Positions 25,568 through 34,496 are shown, counted from the stretch's first letter. The stretch: 64,000 nucleotides of DNA from CBDBND01 sp965262665 (GCA_965262665.1 CBDHFR010000002.1:248001-312000), one strand, 5' to 3'. Translations and numbers: made by a program. Notes: a model not told the origin generated them from the sequence alone.

Positions 25568-26150
25568 GACCGCCAATGAGTGCCAATTCACTTTTAGAGT
25601 GCAGGTCGAGATGCCTCTGTGAAGCTGGGGCGTCCCCAGAAGAAGTGGTTTGGTAACGTCTACATCCACACTGTCGCGTTCTCGCCTGCCCATCCATCTC
25701 AACCGCAAGACCGACGCAGGCAAAATGCGCGATAATGTGATTTATCGAGCATTTGAAACCCCACCCCACCGCAATGATGAGTTGTCCGGGATCATCGGAC
25801 ACCCCACCCCCCACCGCCGTCACATCATTTCCCCCGCCAGGGAAACATGATGGGGTTCGAAAAGTCGGAAAGGGGACCCGCCCGACCCGATCGACCCGGG
25901 GGGCGATCCGGTTTCTCGCGCCGCCGGCGTGAAGTACCTATGCATCGCTCTGTCTCACGGGAAGCGGCCCCCTATAGAGCCACTCCCTTTCAGGTTGCGT
26001 TACGTGGTATTGTCACACGTCAAGGGATGCCTAAAACACGTCACTGGCACAACTGCTGTGCCGGCGCTGTGCCACCTGGGAGCAATGGTGTCAGTGGGTT
26101 AAGAAAAGTCTGTGCCGGGCTGTGCCGAAAGTGTGCCAGGCTGGTTGAGT

Positions 26151-26192
26151 ATTATTATTATTATTATTCAATAAGATAGATAGATAGATAGA
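26151..26192. repeat. Microsatellites: ATT triplets then GATA tetramers
   Basis: Six ATT units (26151-26168) are followed a few bases later by about four GATA units (26175-26192). Slippage-prone simple repeats inside the TGTGCC array. Confidence 0.8.
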
Positions 26193-26221
26193 GGGGAAAT
26201 CGACTTTTTTTGACGATCCCC

Positions 26222-26327
26222 CCAGAAAATGCTCCTACGCTATGCGCGGGCGCACGAGCGCGGACGGGCGCGGGCGCAGGCGGGCGCAGGCGGGCGCAGG
26301 CACGCGCAGATGAGGGGCATTTTCTGG
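26222..26327. repeat. 11-bp inverted repeat enclosing three GC-rich decamers
   Basis: CCAGAAAATGC at 26222-26232 and its exact complement GCATTTTCTGG at 26317-26327 bracket a GC-rich stretch. Within it, CGGGCGCAGG is repeated three times in tandem (26271-26300). It could extrude as a cruciform. Confidence 0.6.
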
Positions 26328-26727
26328 CTGTTTTTGCGCAAATGGCCGTAAGTCTTTGGTTTCATTGGGCTATGGTGGCACAAAACCGGCACAATGCCGG
26401 CACAGCGTTGTGCCACCCCCCTACCTGGCGTCTGAAAAACGGCACAAGCGCGGGGTTTTTGCCCGGCACAGCGGTTGAGTATCGGTTGGGGCCGATCTTG
26501 GGGTGACGTTCCCGCGAAAAAATCGCGGCCGGAGCTTTTTTTTGCATAGGAGGGCGGCGGCGGGGTGCGGCGGACCCAGCGTCCCATTGGTTTAATCAAT
26601 TTTTATCACACGGTGGTCGGGGAGGTTTTCTGAACCCAAAGTTTCCAGTAGCGTAGTAATGCCGTTATCGAAGTTTTTGTGGATCCAAAAAACCCACCGT
26701 CCCAAACTGGTTGGGAGGAGATCGCCG

Positions 26728-27576
26728 ATGAACGCTGGCTCAACTAGCATGCGCAGATCGCAATGTCCCTGCGCTCCGCCTGCCGGCCTATCATCAGTCC
26801 AACTGGACATGTGGCTCGACGTTTGGGCCTCCAGGGATTTGTATTCGGGATTGGCCGAAATTTTTCGTTCAAACCCTGGCGGCGCAGCAGCTGTTTGTTT
26901 TAAGTTGCCGTCCCCTGAAAGACCGGACTTTAAACCTGGCGCACGAAAGAAATACTCGTTCGACGAGATGGTTAGAATAGCGCGTGGTCTTATGTATGGA
27001 ACAGGGATTCCGGGCTTAGAGCGGAAATTTGAACAGAGCCCCTCCTCCTTTGAGGCGCGCGCGGAATACAAGTTCCACCTTTACCGCCAAGGCGGGTGTC
27101 TGGATTGCCCGGCTCTGACCGACAACGCAGATCGCTCAGACGAAGAAGCGTGGTTAGGACAACACTCTTTGCGAACTCTTCTCGGCCTGTTCGACCAGAA
27201 TGGCGAGCCGATCCCGAAGGCGTTGAGGGAATGGTCGGCCCAATCAAGGCTGAAAGCTGTCAAGGGTAAGCGCGGGAATCCGCGGAAACTATGGCTTCGC
27301 AACGTTTACATCCTCCACACTGTTGCAGTTCTCGCTTATGTGACAGGGAAGTATCCGTCCCGCAACGACGAAGCGTCGCATACAGAATCACCCTGCGACG
27401 CTGTGGTTGACGCGTTTAAAAAAGAGGGGGTGCATTTGACCCTGAAGGTGGTGCTGAATGCGTGGTTCAAAGAGAATAGAGGACCGAAACTCTTGGAGCG
27501 ATGGCGACAGGCTTCCAATCAACCCCAGAGCCCAGAGGAGGCAACAGTATGTGGCCTTTCCCAGAGCGGGTATTAA
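26728..27576 (+). CDS. Unknown protein of the accessory element, between two iteron-like arrays
   Basis: I place the start at ATG 26728, which has GGGAGGAG 7 nt upstream, giving about 282 residues; the longer frame from 26659 lacks a ribosome site. I recognise no family. It is basic and soluble-looking, with WLDVWASRDLYSG near the N-terminus, FDEMVRIARGLMYGTGIPG, and a basic stretch KAVKGKRGNPRKLWLRN in the middle that could touch nucleic acid. It is flanked on the left by TGTGCC repeats and its stop lies on the first arm of a CCGGAACA inverted repeat. A replication or DNA-binding role is a guess from context only. Confidence 0.5.
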   Translation: MNAGSTSMRRSQCPCAPPAGLSSVQLDMWLDVWASRDLYSGLAEIFRSNPGGAAAVCFKLPSPERPDFKPGARKKYSFDEMVRIARGLMYGTGIPGLERKFEQSPSSFEARAEYKFHLYRQGGCLDCPALTDNADRSDEEAWLGQHSLRTLLGLFDQNGEPIPKALREWSAQSRLKAVKGKRGNPRKLWLRNVYILHTVAVLAYVTGKYPSRNDEASHTESPCDAVVDAFKKEGVHLTLKVVLNAWFKENRGPKLLERWRQASNQPQSPEEATVCGLSQSGY

Positions 27577-27708
27577 ACCGGAACACCGGAACAGCCGTTG
27601 AATTCAGGGGGATTCAGCGTGTTCTTAACCGGAACAATTTACCTCTCGTGTTCCGGTTGCGGTCACGGTGAACCCTAGAGTTCACTTCAGTGTTCCGGTG
27701 TTCCGGTT
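27576..27708. repeat. Nested CCGGAACA inverted repeats centred on one point
   Basis: The 18-mer AACCGGAACACCGGAACA (27576-27593) has its perfect complement at 27691-27708. Inside it, AACCGGAACA (27627-27636) has its complement at 27649-27658. Both pairs share a centre at about 27642. A further small pair GTGAAC/GTTCAC lies at 27668-27685. Candidate operator, origin or recombination site; the first arm overlaps the stop of the preceding gene. Confidence 0.75.
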
Positions 27709-27904
27709 CAGAATCCACGGCGTCCGGTGCAAGCCAAGCTTTCCACACGGTATTGAAATCTGATTAAAAATAGACGCTCACCGTTCCAGCGCGGGTGCGC
27801 ACCTTCTTCGTGCGTATTCCCTAATCACTAAGCATGCGTTAACGCTTTTTCGGCGTCATCTGCTCCCAAGGGTTGCACCCTTTCCGCGGCCTTGCGGCGT
27901 AAAG

Positions 27905-28127
27905 ATGTTTGGTCAATTTCGACCAGGGGAGCTAGAGCGATTCTCGGTCGGCTGATGGGCTGCGGCTCGCCGCCTATCCTTTCTCGTATAATCCTTCTGT
28001 TCAAACACCATCCCATCGGAAGAGACCGGAACCGCAACGTCCGCCCGTTCACGCGTATTTTTAATTCGGCATTTAAAGGATATGCGGCGAGCCGAAAGCG
28101 TCGGTATGTAGGCATACGACCAAACAT
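27905..28127. repeat. Long imperfect inverted repeat upstream of the AlpA-like gene
   Basis: ATGTTTGGTC (27905-27914) pairs with GACCAAACAT (28118-28127), and GGCTCGCCGC plus TATCCTTT (27964-27983) pairs with AAAGGATA..GCGGCGAGCC (about 28076-28094). The arms look like an inverted duplication of one 60-bp segment. I see no convincing gene in 27709-28139. Confidence 0.5.
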
Positions 28128-28139
28128 TTGGAGGTACGT

Positions 28140-28352
28140 ATGACTACATCAGCCATCGCAACACCCGCGTTTGAAAGGTTGCTGCGTCGCGGCGATGTCG
28201 AAGCCATGACCGGCATGTCTTGTTCGTCGATATACCGCATGATGAGCGTCGGCGAGTTTCCACGTCCCTTGCGCATCGGAACCGGGTTGAGCGGTGCCGT
28301 CGCATGGCGGCTAAACATGAGGGAGAGGAGGGTGAACAGAAGCCCCAGGTAG
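28140..28352 (+). CDS. AlpA-like excisionase/regulator, C-terminus probably replaced
   Basis: A 70-residue protein whose first 55 or so residues fit the AlpA helix-turn-helix family: LLRRGDVEAMTGMSCSSIYRMMSVGEFPRP followed by RIGTGLSGAVAW. Such proteins act as transcriptional activators of integrase genes or as excisionases on P4-like elements. GGAGG lies 5 nt before the ATG at 28140. After AVAW the usual ending is lost; the sequence from about 28310 on reads better on the other strand as a fragment of a different protein, so this is a rearrangement junction. It may still be partly functional as the helix-turn-helix is complete. Confidence 0.6.
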   Translation: MTTSAIATPAFERLLRRGDVEAMTGMSCSSIYRMMSVGEFPRPLRIGTGLSGAVAWRLNMRERRVNRSPR

Positions 28353-28391
28353 TAGACGTTGTCACCTTCTTCCTCAGGGGCGTCCTCGTCG

Positions 28392-29300
28392 TTAAGCATG
28401 AGCGATGATCTGCCCGGCATAGAAGGCCATGAGCAGGCTCTTGCCGGAGCCTTGGGTGTGCCAGATGACGCCGATACGGCGGTCGCCATCAGGGCTCGCA
28501 GCAGTGGTCGTGTTTTCGACCGCATGGCGCACGGCGTGGAACTGGTGATACCCGGCTACGATCTTAACAAGGCCCGAGCCCGTATCTCCGAACACGGTGA
28601 AGTCCCGGATCAGGGTTAGGAACCGTTCTTTGTCAAACACGCCCGCAATCAAGGTCTCAAGTTCCGGCGCTCCCTTTGGAGCGATCTCGCTGCCCTCTAT
28701 GGTGCGCCAGGGCATGAACCGTTCGATGTCGGCTGTTAGCGCGCCAAGGCGCGCGTTCAGCCCATCCGAGGTCGCGAGCAAGGCGTTGGCGCGGAACAGG
28801 GACGGTATCTGGTCCTTGAAAGTCTGGAGTTGGTTGAAGGCCCCTTCAAGAGTGGCGTTCTCGTCGCCGGGGTTCTTCAGCTCAATCACGACCAAGGGCA
28901 AGCCGTTGACGAACAGCACAACGTCAGGGCGGCGATTGTGCTCGTTCTCAATCACCGTGAACTGGTTTACCGCCAGCCAGTCGTTGGCATTCGCATCGTC
29001 AAAATCGATCAGCCGGGCGACATCTCCGCCGATGCTCCCATCCTCGCGAGCGACCTCGACAGGCACACCTTCGATCAGATAGCGGTGCAGACGGCGGTTC
29101 TCCTCAATAAGCGAGGGAGTTTCGGTCAACTGCACCTTGCGCAGCACTTCCTCCAACGTCTCCGCCGGCAGGTGCGGGTTAAAGCGTTTGAGTGCTTTGC
29201 GAAGGCGGTCGGTTAGTAACACTTCGTCGTAGCTGACGCGCTCCGGCGAAGGACCCTCCGGGGAAATGTCCGTTCCATGCAATATGGACCTGCACCGCAA
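28392..29300 (-). pseudogene. hsdR: hsdR, type I restriction endonuclease subunit, main remnant
   Basis: Remnant of the R subunit of a type I restriction-modification system. It keeps the N-terminal nuclease domain (PD-(D/E)xK: RPDVVLFVNGLPLVVIELKNP, with Asp and the ExK pair) and reaches the Walker A motif of the translocase (HTQGSGKSLLM). It stops ten residues later, so all the remaining helicase domains (well over half the roughly 1000-residue protein) are gone. The upstream end is cut by an IS3-family element at 29285. The missing first 22 or so codons survive beyond the element at 30517-30587. Immediately downstream on the same strand, about 28300-28400, another protein fragment with the hydrophobic stretch VYYLGLLFTLLSL is joined on. 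Confidence 0.8.
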
Positions 29301-29322
29301 AAGTGGAGAGTTACCTTCTCAC

Positions 29323-30180
29323 CTAAGCCGCCATACTTTCGCACTTCACCGGACTGATGCTGCCCAGATATGAATGGCGACGACGCGGATTATAAAATCC
29401 ATTGATATAATGGAACAGGGCGTTTTGTGCCTGTTCCCTGGTTTCATAGTGTTCCCTCCATATTAATTCTGCTTTCAATGATTTGAAGAACGTTTCTACA
29501 GTCGCATTGCCATAGCAATTCCCTTTGCCAGACATCGAAGAGAGAAAGCCGTGGTCTTTGAGAAGTTTCCGGTAATCGTTGGAGCAATACTGCGAGCCAC
29601 GATCAGAATGATGAATGACCCCTGGTGGCGGTTGTCGCAATGCAATGGCCCTTTTCAGAGCCTTGATCGGCAAATCCCGTTTGAGCCTGTCGCTGACGGC
29701 CCAGCCAATGACACGGCGTGAATACAAATCGATGATCACCGCAAGATACAGCCAGCCCGCTGCCGTCCAGAGATAGCTGATATCACCGGCCCATTTCTGG
29801 TTTGGTCCCGTGGCCTGAAAATCTCCATCCAGAAGGTTGGGAGCTATGTTGTGGTTGTGATTACTGTTTGTCGTGCGTTTGAATTTATGAGTTCTGACGA
29901 TGCGAATATCGTTCTCCCGCATCAACCGCCCGACCCGGCGTTCACCAATGACGATGCCTTGATCCCTGAGTTCATCAGTCATTCGCTGGCGACCATAGGC
30001 CCGATAATTACGGGCATGTTCGGCACGAATATGGGCCAAATAGACCCTGTCGTCGCGTTGGCGCTGACTGGCAGGGCGAGACACCCAAGCGTAGTAGCCG
30101 CTTTCACTGACCCTCAGGACTTTGCACATCCTGCAGATTGAAAAATTGGCCTTCTCCTTTGCGATGAAATGAAACCTCAT
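29323..30180 (-). CDS. IS3-family transposase OrfB (DDE integrase core)
   Basis: A 285-residue catalytic part of the IS3 transposase. A HTH_21-type N-terminus precedes the integrase core. The DDE residues are seen in WAGDISYLW (first Asp), HHSDRGSQYCS (second Asp) and NATVETFFKSLK (Glu). It is expressed as a fusion with OrfA by -1 frameshifting. A run of seven A on the coding strand (30212-30218) just before the orfA end is the probable slippage site. ORFs overlap by 4 bases (30177-30180). Confidence 0.92.
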   Translation of the reverse strand: MRFHFIAKEKANFSICRMCKVLRVSESGYYAWVSRPASQRQRDDRVYLAHIRAEHARNYRAYGRQRMTDELRDQGIVIGERRVGRLMRENDIRIVRTHKFKRTTNSNHNHNIAPNLLDGDFQATGPNQKWAGDISYLWTAAGWLYLAVIIDLYSRRVIGWAVSDRLKRDLPIKALKRAIALRQPPPGVIHHSDRGSQYCSNDYRKLLKDHGFLSSMSGKGNCYGNATVETFFKSLKAELIWREHYETREQAQNALFHYINGFYNPRRRHSYLGSISPVKCESMAA

Positions 30181-30452
30181 CGGCTTTGGCTGGCGAAGAA
30201 GGCCGTCGCTTTTTTTAAAATGTCCCGCTCCTCACGCAATGTCCTGTTCTCCTTGCAAAGGCGAGCCAATTCCTTGTCTTTATCATTATGAGGGCCGGAC
30301 AGCAGCTCAGTGTGCTTATGACTGGTAATCCACTTGCCTAATGTAGACAGGCCAATGCCAAGATCGGCGGCAACTTGCTTGTGTGATAGCCCGCTCGTCA
30401 ATGCAATCCGAACGGCTTCAGAACGAAATTCCTCAGTTCTTCCGATACCCAT
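30177..30452 (-). CDS. IS3-family transposase OrfA (helix-turn-helix)
   Basis: A 91-residue DNA-binding half of the transposase. The HTH reads SHKQVAADLGIGLSTLGKWI; a leucine-zipper-like helix follows (ELARLCKENRTLREERDILKKA). Its frame is +1 with respect to OrfB, fitting the usual programmed -1 frameshift. Confidence 0.9.
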   Translation of the reverse strand: MGIGRTEEFRSEAVRIALTSGLSHKQVAADLGIGLSTLGKWITSHKHTELLSGPHNDKDKELARLCKENRTLREERDILKKATAFFASQSR

Positions 30453-30516
30453 ATGGGCCTCCTGTTGAGTTTAAACTTTAACAGAAGGCACTCTCCATTT
30501 TACCGGTACCAGTCCA

Positions 30517-30587
30517 ATACGGCATAACTCGAGCCCGGAGAGCCATTCGAGAGCGGCGTTCTCGACGTCGCTTTCCGAAAACTTCAT
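30517..30587 (-). pseudogene. hsdR: hsdR, N-terminal stub upstream of the IS3 element
   Basis: From ATG 30587 the minus strand reads MKFSESDVENAALEWLSGLE, the known start of type I R subunits. The frame then shifts: GAGTTATGCC should be GAG TAT GCC to continue into AVLHGTDISPEG on the far side of the IS. An extra T has therefore been gained in addition to the insertion. ATGA overlap with the end of hsdS shows the original operon order. Confidence 0.7.
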
Positions 30588-30690
30588 GCTACGGCCTCGA
30601 CCGCTTTTTCGGCTTCGGTTATGCGGATTTCGCCGGACATGAGTTTCGGTAGCAGGAGGTCGCGGGTCTTTGATAGTGTACGAGTCCAGT
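30584..30690 (-). pseudogene. hsdS: hsdS, C-terminal stub
   Basis: The last 35 or so codons of a type I specificity subunit are readable: TRTLSKTRDLLLPKLMSGEI and a tail ending AVEAVA, with a TGA that overlaps the hsdR ATG. The LRDLLLPKLxSGEI block is characteristic of HsdS C-termini. Upstream the sequence changes to primase remnants at about 30690; hsdM is absent. Confidence 0.6.
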
Positions 30691-31510
30691 ATCCCGCAGT
30701 GGCTGAATGGCGTAACCAACGAACTCATGCCAGTGCCGAACCAGATCTTCAGGGTCATCGGCATCTGCGAAGATCTCAAGGAGTGTCTTACTCGTAAATC
30801 GGACACTTTGCTTCCTTATCATACTTTATGGGCAAGCAATTGGTGAGACGACTTTCGGGCCGATGGAGACGTAATTCTGATTTACCTTCCGCATCTACCC
30901 ATATTTCCCCATTAGCGCAGTTAGTTACGGAAGGTGGGTCATCCGAAAGTCCGAGAACATCCTCATCGGTCCCTAAGAGGTCGTTAAGAAAGGTTTTGGC
31001 GGACCCCACTAGATTGTTGGTTTTGCCGACCTCACCGAATTGGCCTTTTGTGCTTGCCATAAGCAGGTTATGCCTGATTTGGGGTTCCGCCGTAGGTCGC
31101 CAATGGGTCTTGTCGTAAACCCAGAACGAGTGGTCGGCACAGCGGAGTAGGTGAAGTCCGTCGTCATAGTCTTTCTTAAGAACATGCATAGCTAATTTCT
31201 GATATGATTCCTGTGGATTCAGCTGCAGGACCAAACTTAATTTGTCCAGAGTGTGATTGAGGCATTCCCTGTCAATTTTGGTCCTCTCAGCGATGTTTTT
31301 GAGAACAAGATGTGTGTGTAATCGGCCGAGTGGGTTATCGATAAAAACCTTGAGGACATCTTTTATCTCTTCTGAAAAGCTGTCGGCATTGAGAGTATCC
31401 GACAACTTCATGATATCGCTGTATGATAGTTTTGGGTCTGCGCCGTGGTTCAGAGAGCTTTCCTCTACTTCAGTCTTGTTTGATTTGTCTGAAATTGAAT
31501 CTAGGGTCAT
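30690..31510 (-). pseudogene. P4-family phage/plasmid primase (D5 N-terminal region), frameshifted and truncated
   Basis: The frame from 31510 (240 residues) ends at a TAA (30788-30790) right after KEAKCPIYE. Deleting one base rejoins it to KTLLEIFADADDPEDLVRHWHEFVGYAIQP in the next frame. Together this matches the D5_N region of P4-type primase-helicases: a core with NCANGEIWVDAEGK, LTNCLPIKYD and the GYAIQP end. The downstream ATPase is missing, replaced by hsdS sequence. The gene is noticeably more AT-rich than the left third, which suggests acquisition by transfer. Not expected to be functional. Confidence 0.65.
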
Positions 31511-32090
31511 CGTTGGCTCCTCTAGTTAGTCCGCCAGGGAGAGCAAAGGCGCGTAACAATGAAGAAGCCGAACCGGCAATATGCCGTTGTCACCCCTCCT
31601 ATAATCTTTTGCGAGCCTTACTTTTTGTGCTCTCGCTGAGCTAGGTGGAGCTGGCTCTAATAAAAGCAAAATCGAGCGTTTTCAAATACAAAACTGATAC
31701 CCAACAGTGATACACTTCGATGTACCACAGGGTGCTAAGTCGTTGTTTATCAAGGAGGATGACACCGACGGGTTTTCTTCCTCTCGGAGGCACCATCAAA
31801 CCGGACACATCGCATGGGTACATACACCGGACATAAAGCTTGTTAGCGACACTAATTTTGCTCCGCCCTTGACACCGAGTCTCTAAATCGCCTTCAATGC
31901 AAACGATTTAGGATGTTTGTCCGCACACATTGAGTTCGTGGCTACGCCCTCAAAAGTCCATTCGACTGCATTTCAGACGCAATCGCAGGATTTCGAATAG
32001 ATATTTAAAAAACAAGTTTGTCTTTGGAATTTATAAATAATACAGTGGGTTCATGCGTCCTAACGGGTGGGCGTTCAGTCTAGCCCCTTA
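31511..32090. other. Gene-free AT-rich stretch before the TonB receptor gene
   Basis: About 580 bp with no supported coding sequence on either strand; short frames here lack ribosome sites and family resemblance. It probably contains the promoter of the TonB receptor operon, but I could not identify a convincing -35/-10 pair. Confidence 0.5.
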
Positions 32091-32114
32091 GGGGGTTACG
32101 GGGGGGGAGGGGGG
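32091..32114 (+). promoter_or_regulatory. G-tract overlapping the ribosome-binding site of the TonB receptor gene
   Basis: The leader reads G5-TTAC-G8-A-G6 and then TAAATG. The last G tract with the A is the Shine-Dalgarno sequence. Several G runs so close together could form a quadruplex, and the G8 tract is prone to slippage. Confidence 0.6.
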
Positions 32115-32117
32115 TAA

Positions 32118-34442
32118 ATGAAAGTTCGTTTCCACCACATTATTATGGTGTCCATTGGCGCTGCCATTTTCTCGACGGATATGGCGTGGTCCCAGCAGCT
32201 CGCTCTAGAAGAAATCACGGTGACCGCGCGTAAGCGCGATGAGACTTTGCTTGACGTGCCGTTGTCGATCACGGCGCTGAGCGCGGTTCAGCTAGATAAG
32301 TACAACTTGCAGAGCATGGAAGAACTTTCCCGCATGACGCCGGGCATGTTCTACACCGACTTCGGCGGGACCGGGCGTCAGGACCGCGCCAGCAGCCAAT
32401 ACGTTGTCCGCGGCCTCTCGATCAACAACTTCGCACAGTCTGCAAGCGCCGCCGTTTTGTTCGTTGATGGTGTTCCGATTTACAGCGGCAATACGCCGGG
32501 TACACTCGATATCGAGCGCATCGAAGTCTTGAAGGGGCCGCAGACGGCGACCTTCGGCCGTAACACGTTCTCCGGCGCGATCAGTGTGACGACCCGCGAT
32601 CCCGGAGACGATTGGAGCGGTCGCGCCGTCGCGGAGTATGCGAACTACGATTCGACCCGGTTGGGTCTGTCCGTTGAAGGGCCGATCGTCGAGGATAAAG
32701 TTTCTTTCCGGCTCAGCGGTGAGCACCGCAACGAGGGGGCCCAATACCAAAGTTCCGCCACTAGCGACCCGCTCGGTGGCCAGACAACGTCAAGCCTGTG
32801 GGGAACTCTCAAATTCACCCCGTCTGACCAACTTGAAATCCGGGCTGTTGCCAACTTGTATAAATATAGGGACGACCCAGGAGCTCATATCCGCTTCATT
32901 AAAGAGGACCATACGTGCGACGTGGGCAATACGGGTGCGCCCACCTGGTTCTGCGGTATTGTTCCCGAAGCGAGTGACGCGGATACGCACGCAAGGTTCA
33001 CCGACCAGCGCTGGCTCGACCTGACGCTTCCGGTCGTGAATTTGCCGGGATTGAATGACCAACCCGGCCTGAAAAGCGAAAACTTTCACGCAAATCTTAA
33101 GGTCGGGTATACCTTCGATAACGATGTCACCCTTGAAACGATTACCGGGTATAACGAGACCAAGGACGCCAACATCCAGCAAGAGTGGTCTAATGAGAAC
33201 TTCGCAAATCCATTCTTCGGCGTAAGGCCAGGCGTAAGGCCAGATTCGTTTTGGCTTTATATCCTTGAGGGCGATGCCAGCGACTTCTCTCAAGAAGTCC
33301 GTCTTTCCTCGGGCAGTGATGAGCGGCTGCGCTGGAGCATCGGTGGCAACTATCTTTATTTCTCCGACGTCGGTTCGGTCATCGGGGACGTTTCTCTCGG
33401 CGCGCCGTTGAACCTGCCGGGCGCCCGCCGTCAAACCAATACGTGGTCCGGCTTTGCTAGCCTCTACTACGATGTGATGGACAACTTGGAGCTCGGTCTT
33501 GAAGGCCGCTATCAGTCTGACAAGATCAAAGACACGCCGAGGTTCTGGGCTCCTGAAGGCCCCCGTACGCCGTTGAAGGGCAGCTGGAACGTCTTTACCC
33601 CGCGTGTCTCGCTCAAGTACAAGCCGACGGACGACACCATGATCTTCGCGTTGTGGGCACGCGGGTCTCGCCCCGGTGCGTTTAACTCCAACCTTTCTCC
33701 GGGTGCGCTGGCACCGGGTCTCGCGGAGGCGGTCGCGGCGGCCACAGGCGCGATGCTTGAAGTTGAACAGGAAACGCTGGATTCGTTCGACATCGGTATC
33801 AAGTCTCGTTTCATGGACGGACGCGGTACCGTCACGTTGACCGGATATACCGGGGCGATTACCAACCAGCAGATTCCGCAATCGATCACTCTGCTGCAGC
33901 CGTCGTTGTTTATCGGCACAGTACTGACCAACCAAGGTAAGACGAACCTTAAGGGGGTCGAATTCGAAACGTCCTTCCAAGTGACCGACGAGTTCAACGT
34001 CTCCGCGGCTTACTCCATCAATGATACGAGTATCAAGCGGGGCGAAGACCTGTCTGTTGCGTCAATCGGCGCTGACACGAACGTGTTGGGCAACCGGTTG
34101 GCGGAAACGCCGAGGACCCAAGGGTTCATCAACGGGACCTATACCAGCGCATTGAACAGTTCGCTGGATTGGTATGCCGGAGCTGACTTCCTGTACATTG
34201 GCGGAAAATACGTCACCAGGGCTAACTTGCTGTCGACCGGTGCGCAATACCTGCTCAATGCGCGGATCGGCGTTGAAATGGAAAACATGCGTATCGAGTT
34301 GTGGGGCAAGAATATCACTGGCGATGAGACGCCCGACCTAGCGCGAAAAGCTTTCGACTATCAGACCTTTACGCCGACGGCGCTCAACATCCCTCTGCCG
34401 AAAAAGACCGCCTACGGCTTGAGAGTTAACTACAACTTCTAG
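32118..34442 (+). CDS. TonB-dependent outer-membrane receptor
   Basis: A 774-residue outer-membrane beta-barrel for energy-dependent uptake. The signal peptide ends about residue 25 (MAWSQ). The TonB box is EEITVTARKRDE, followed by the plug domain (LSITALSAVQLDKYN, YVVRGLSINNF, IERIEVLKGPQTATFGRNTFSGAISVTTRDP). The barrel closes with a C-terminal aromatic, LRVNYNF. This IS-free, intact gene starts a cassette with a PQQ dehydrogenase and a PhyH oxygenase. The substrate may be an organic alcohol-bearing molecule rather than iron, by that context. No FecR or sigma factor is adjacent. A strong terminator follows directly. Confidence 0.93.
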   Translation: MKVRFHHIIMVSIGAAIFSTDMAWSQQLALEEITVTARKRDETLLDVPLSITALSAVQLDKYNLQSMEELSRMTPGMFYTDFGGTGRQDRASSQYVVRGLSINNFAQSASAAVLFVDGVPIYSGNTPGTLDIERIEVLKGPQTATFGRNTFSGAISVTTRDPGDDWSGRAVAEYANYDSTRLGLSVEGPIVEDKVSFRLSGEHRNEGAQYQSSATSDPLGGQTTSSLWGTLKFTPSDQLEIRAVANLYKYRDDPGAHIRFIKEDHTCDVGNTGAPTWFCGIVPEASDADTHARFTDQRWLDLTLPVVNLPGLNDQPGLKSENFHANLKVGYTFDNDVTLETITGYNETKDANIQQEWSNENFANPFFGVRPGVRPDSFWLYILEGDASDFSQEVRLSSGSDERLRWSIGGNYLYFSDVGSVIGDVSLGAPLNLPGARRQTNTWSGFASLYYDVMDNLELGLEGRYQSDKIKDTPRFWAPEGPRTPLKGSWNVFTPRVSLKYKPTDDTMIFALWARGSRPGAFNSNLSPGALAPGLAEAVAAATGAMLEVEQETLDSFDIGIKSRFMDGRGTVTLTGYTGAITNQQIPQSITLLQPSLFIGTVLTNQGKTNLKGVEFETSFQVTDEFNVSAAYSINDTSIKRGEDLSVASIGADTNVLGNRLAETPRTQGFINGTYTSALNSSLDWYAGADFLYIGGKYVTRANLLSTGAQYLLNARIGVEMENMRIELWGKNITGDETPDLARKAFDYQTFTPTALNIPLPKKTAYGLRVNYNF

Positions 34443-34496
34443 AACGGTCCTGACGGATTTTTACTGCTAAATCGCAGTATTTACAGCTCTCCTCCC

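Larger units (their letters stand above)
26045..26470. repeat. Array of about ten TGTGCC / GGCACA elements in both orientations
   Basis: TGTGCC occurs at 26057, 26068, 26111, 26121, 26132 and 26409. Its complement GGCACA occurs at 26046, 26377, 26388, 26399, 26441 and 26465. Forward copies prevail on the left and complementary copies on the right, about a GC-rich centre. Several are extended to CCGGCACA. The array is iteron-like or operator-like and contains no convincing gene; 25568-26727 as a whole has no supported coding sequence. Confidence 0.6.
29285..30516 (-). mobile_element. IS3-family insertion sequence (about 1232 bp) inserted in hsdR
   Basis: Imperfect terminal inverted repeats start TGGACCTGCACCG at 29285 and, on the other strand, TGGACTGGTACCG at 30516; both continue to TGGAGAGT. 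The element is bracketed by a 3-bp target duplication ATA (29282-29284 and 30517-30519). It contains orfA and orfB in the -1 arrangement typical of IS3. Complete and possibly active. Confidence 0.88.

Noticed and set aside
26262..26310. CRISPR array suggested by the GC-rich decamer repeats
   Set aside because: Units are 10 bp in direct tandem without spacers, and no cas gene is present.
28144..28525. A real minus-strand gene over the AlpA region (MRSKTRPLL...)
   Set aside because: Only a short inner part looks like protein (YYLGLLFTLLSL); the rest is antisense to AlpA or hsdR, so it is a composite of fragments.
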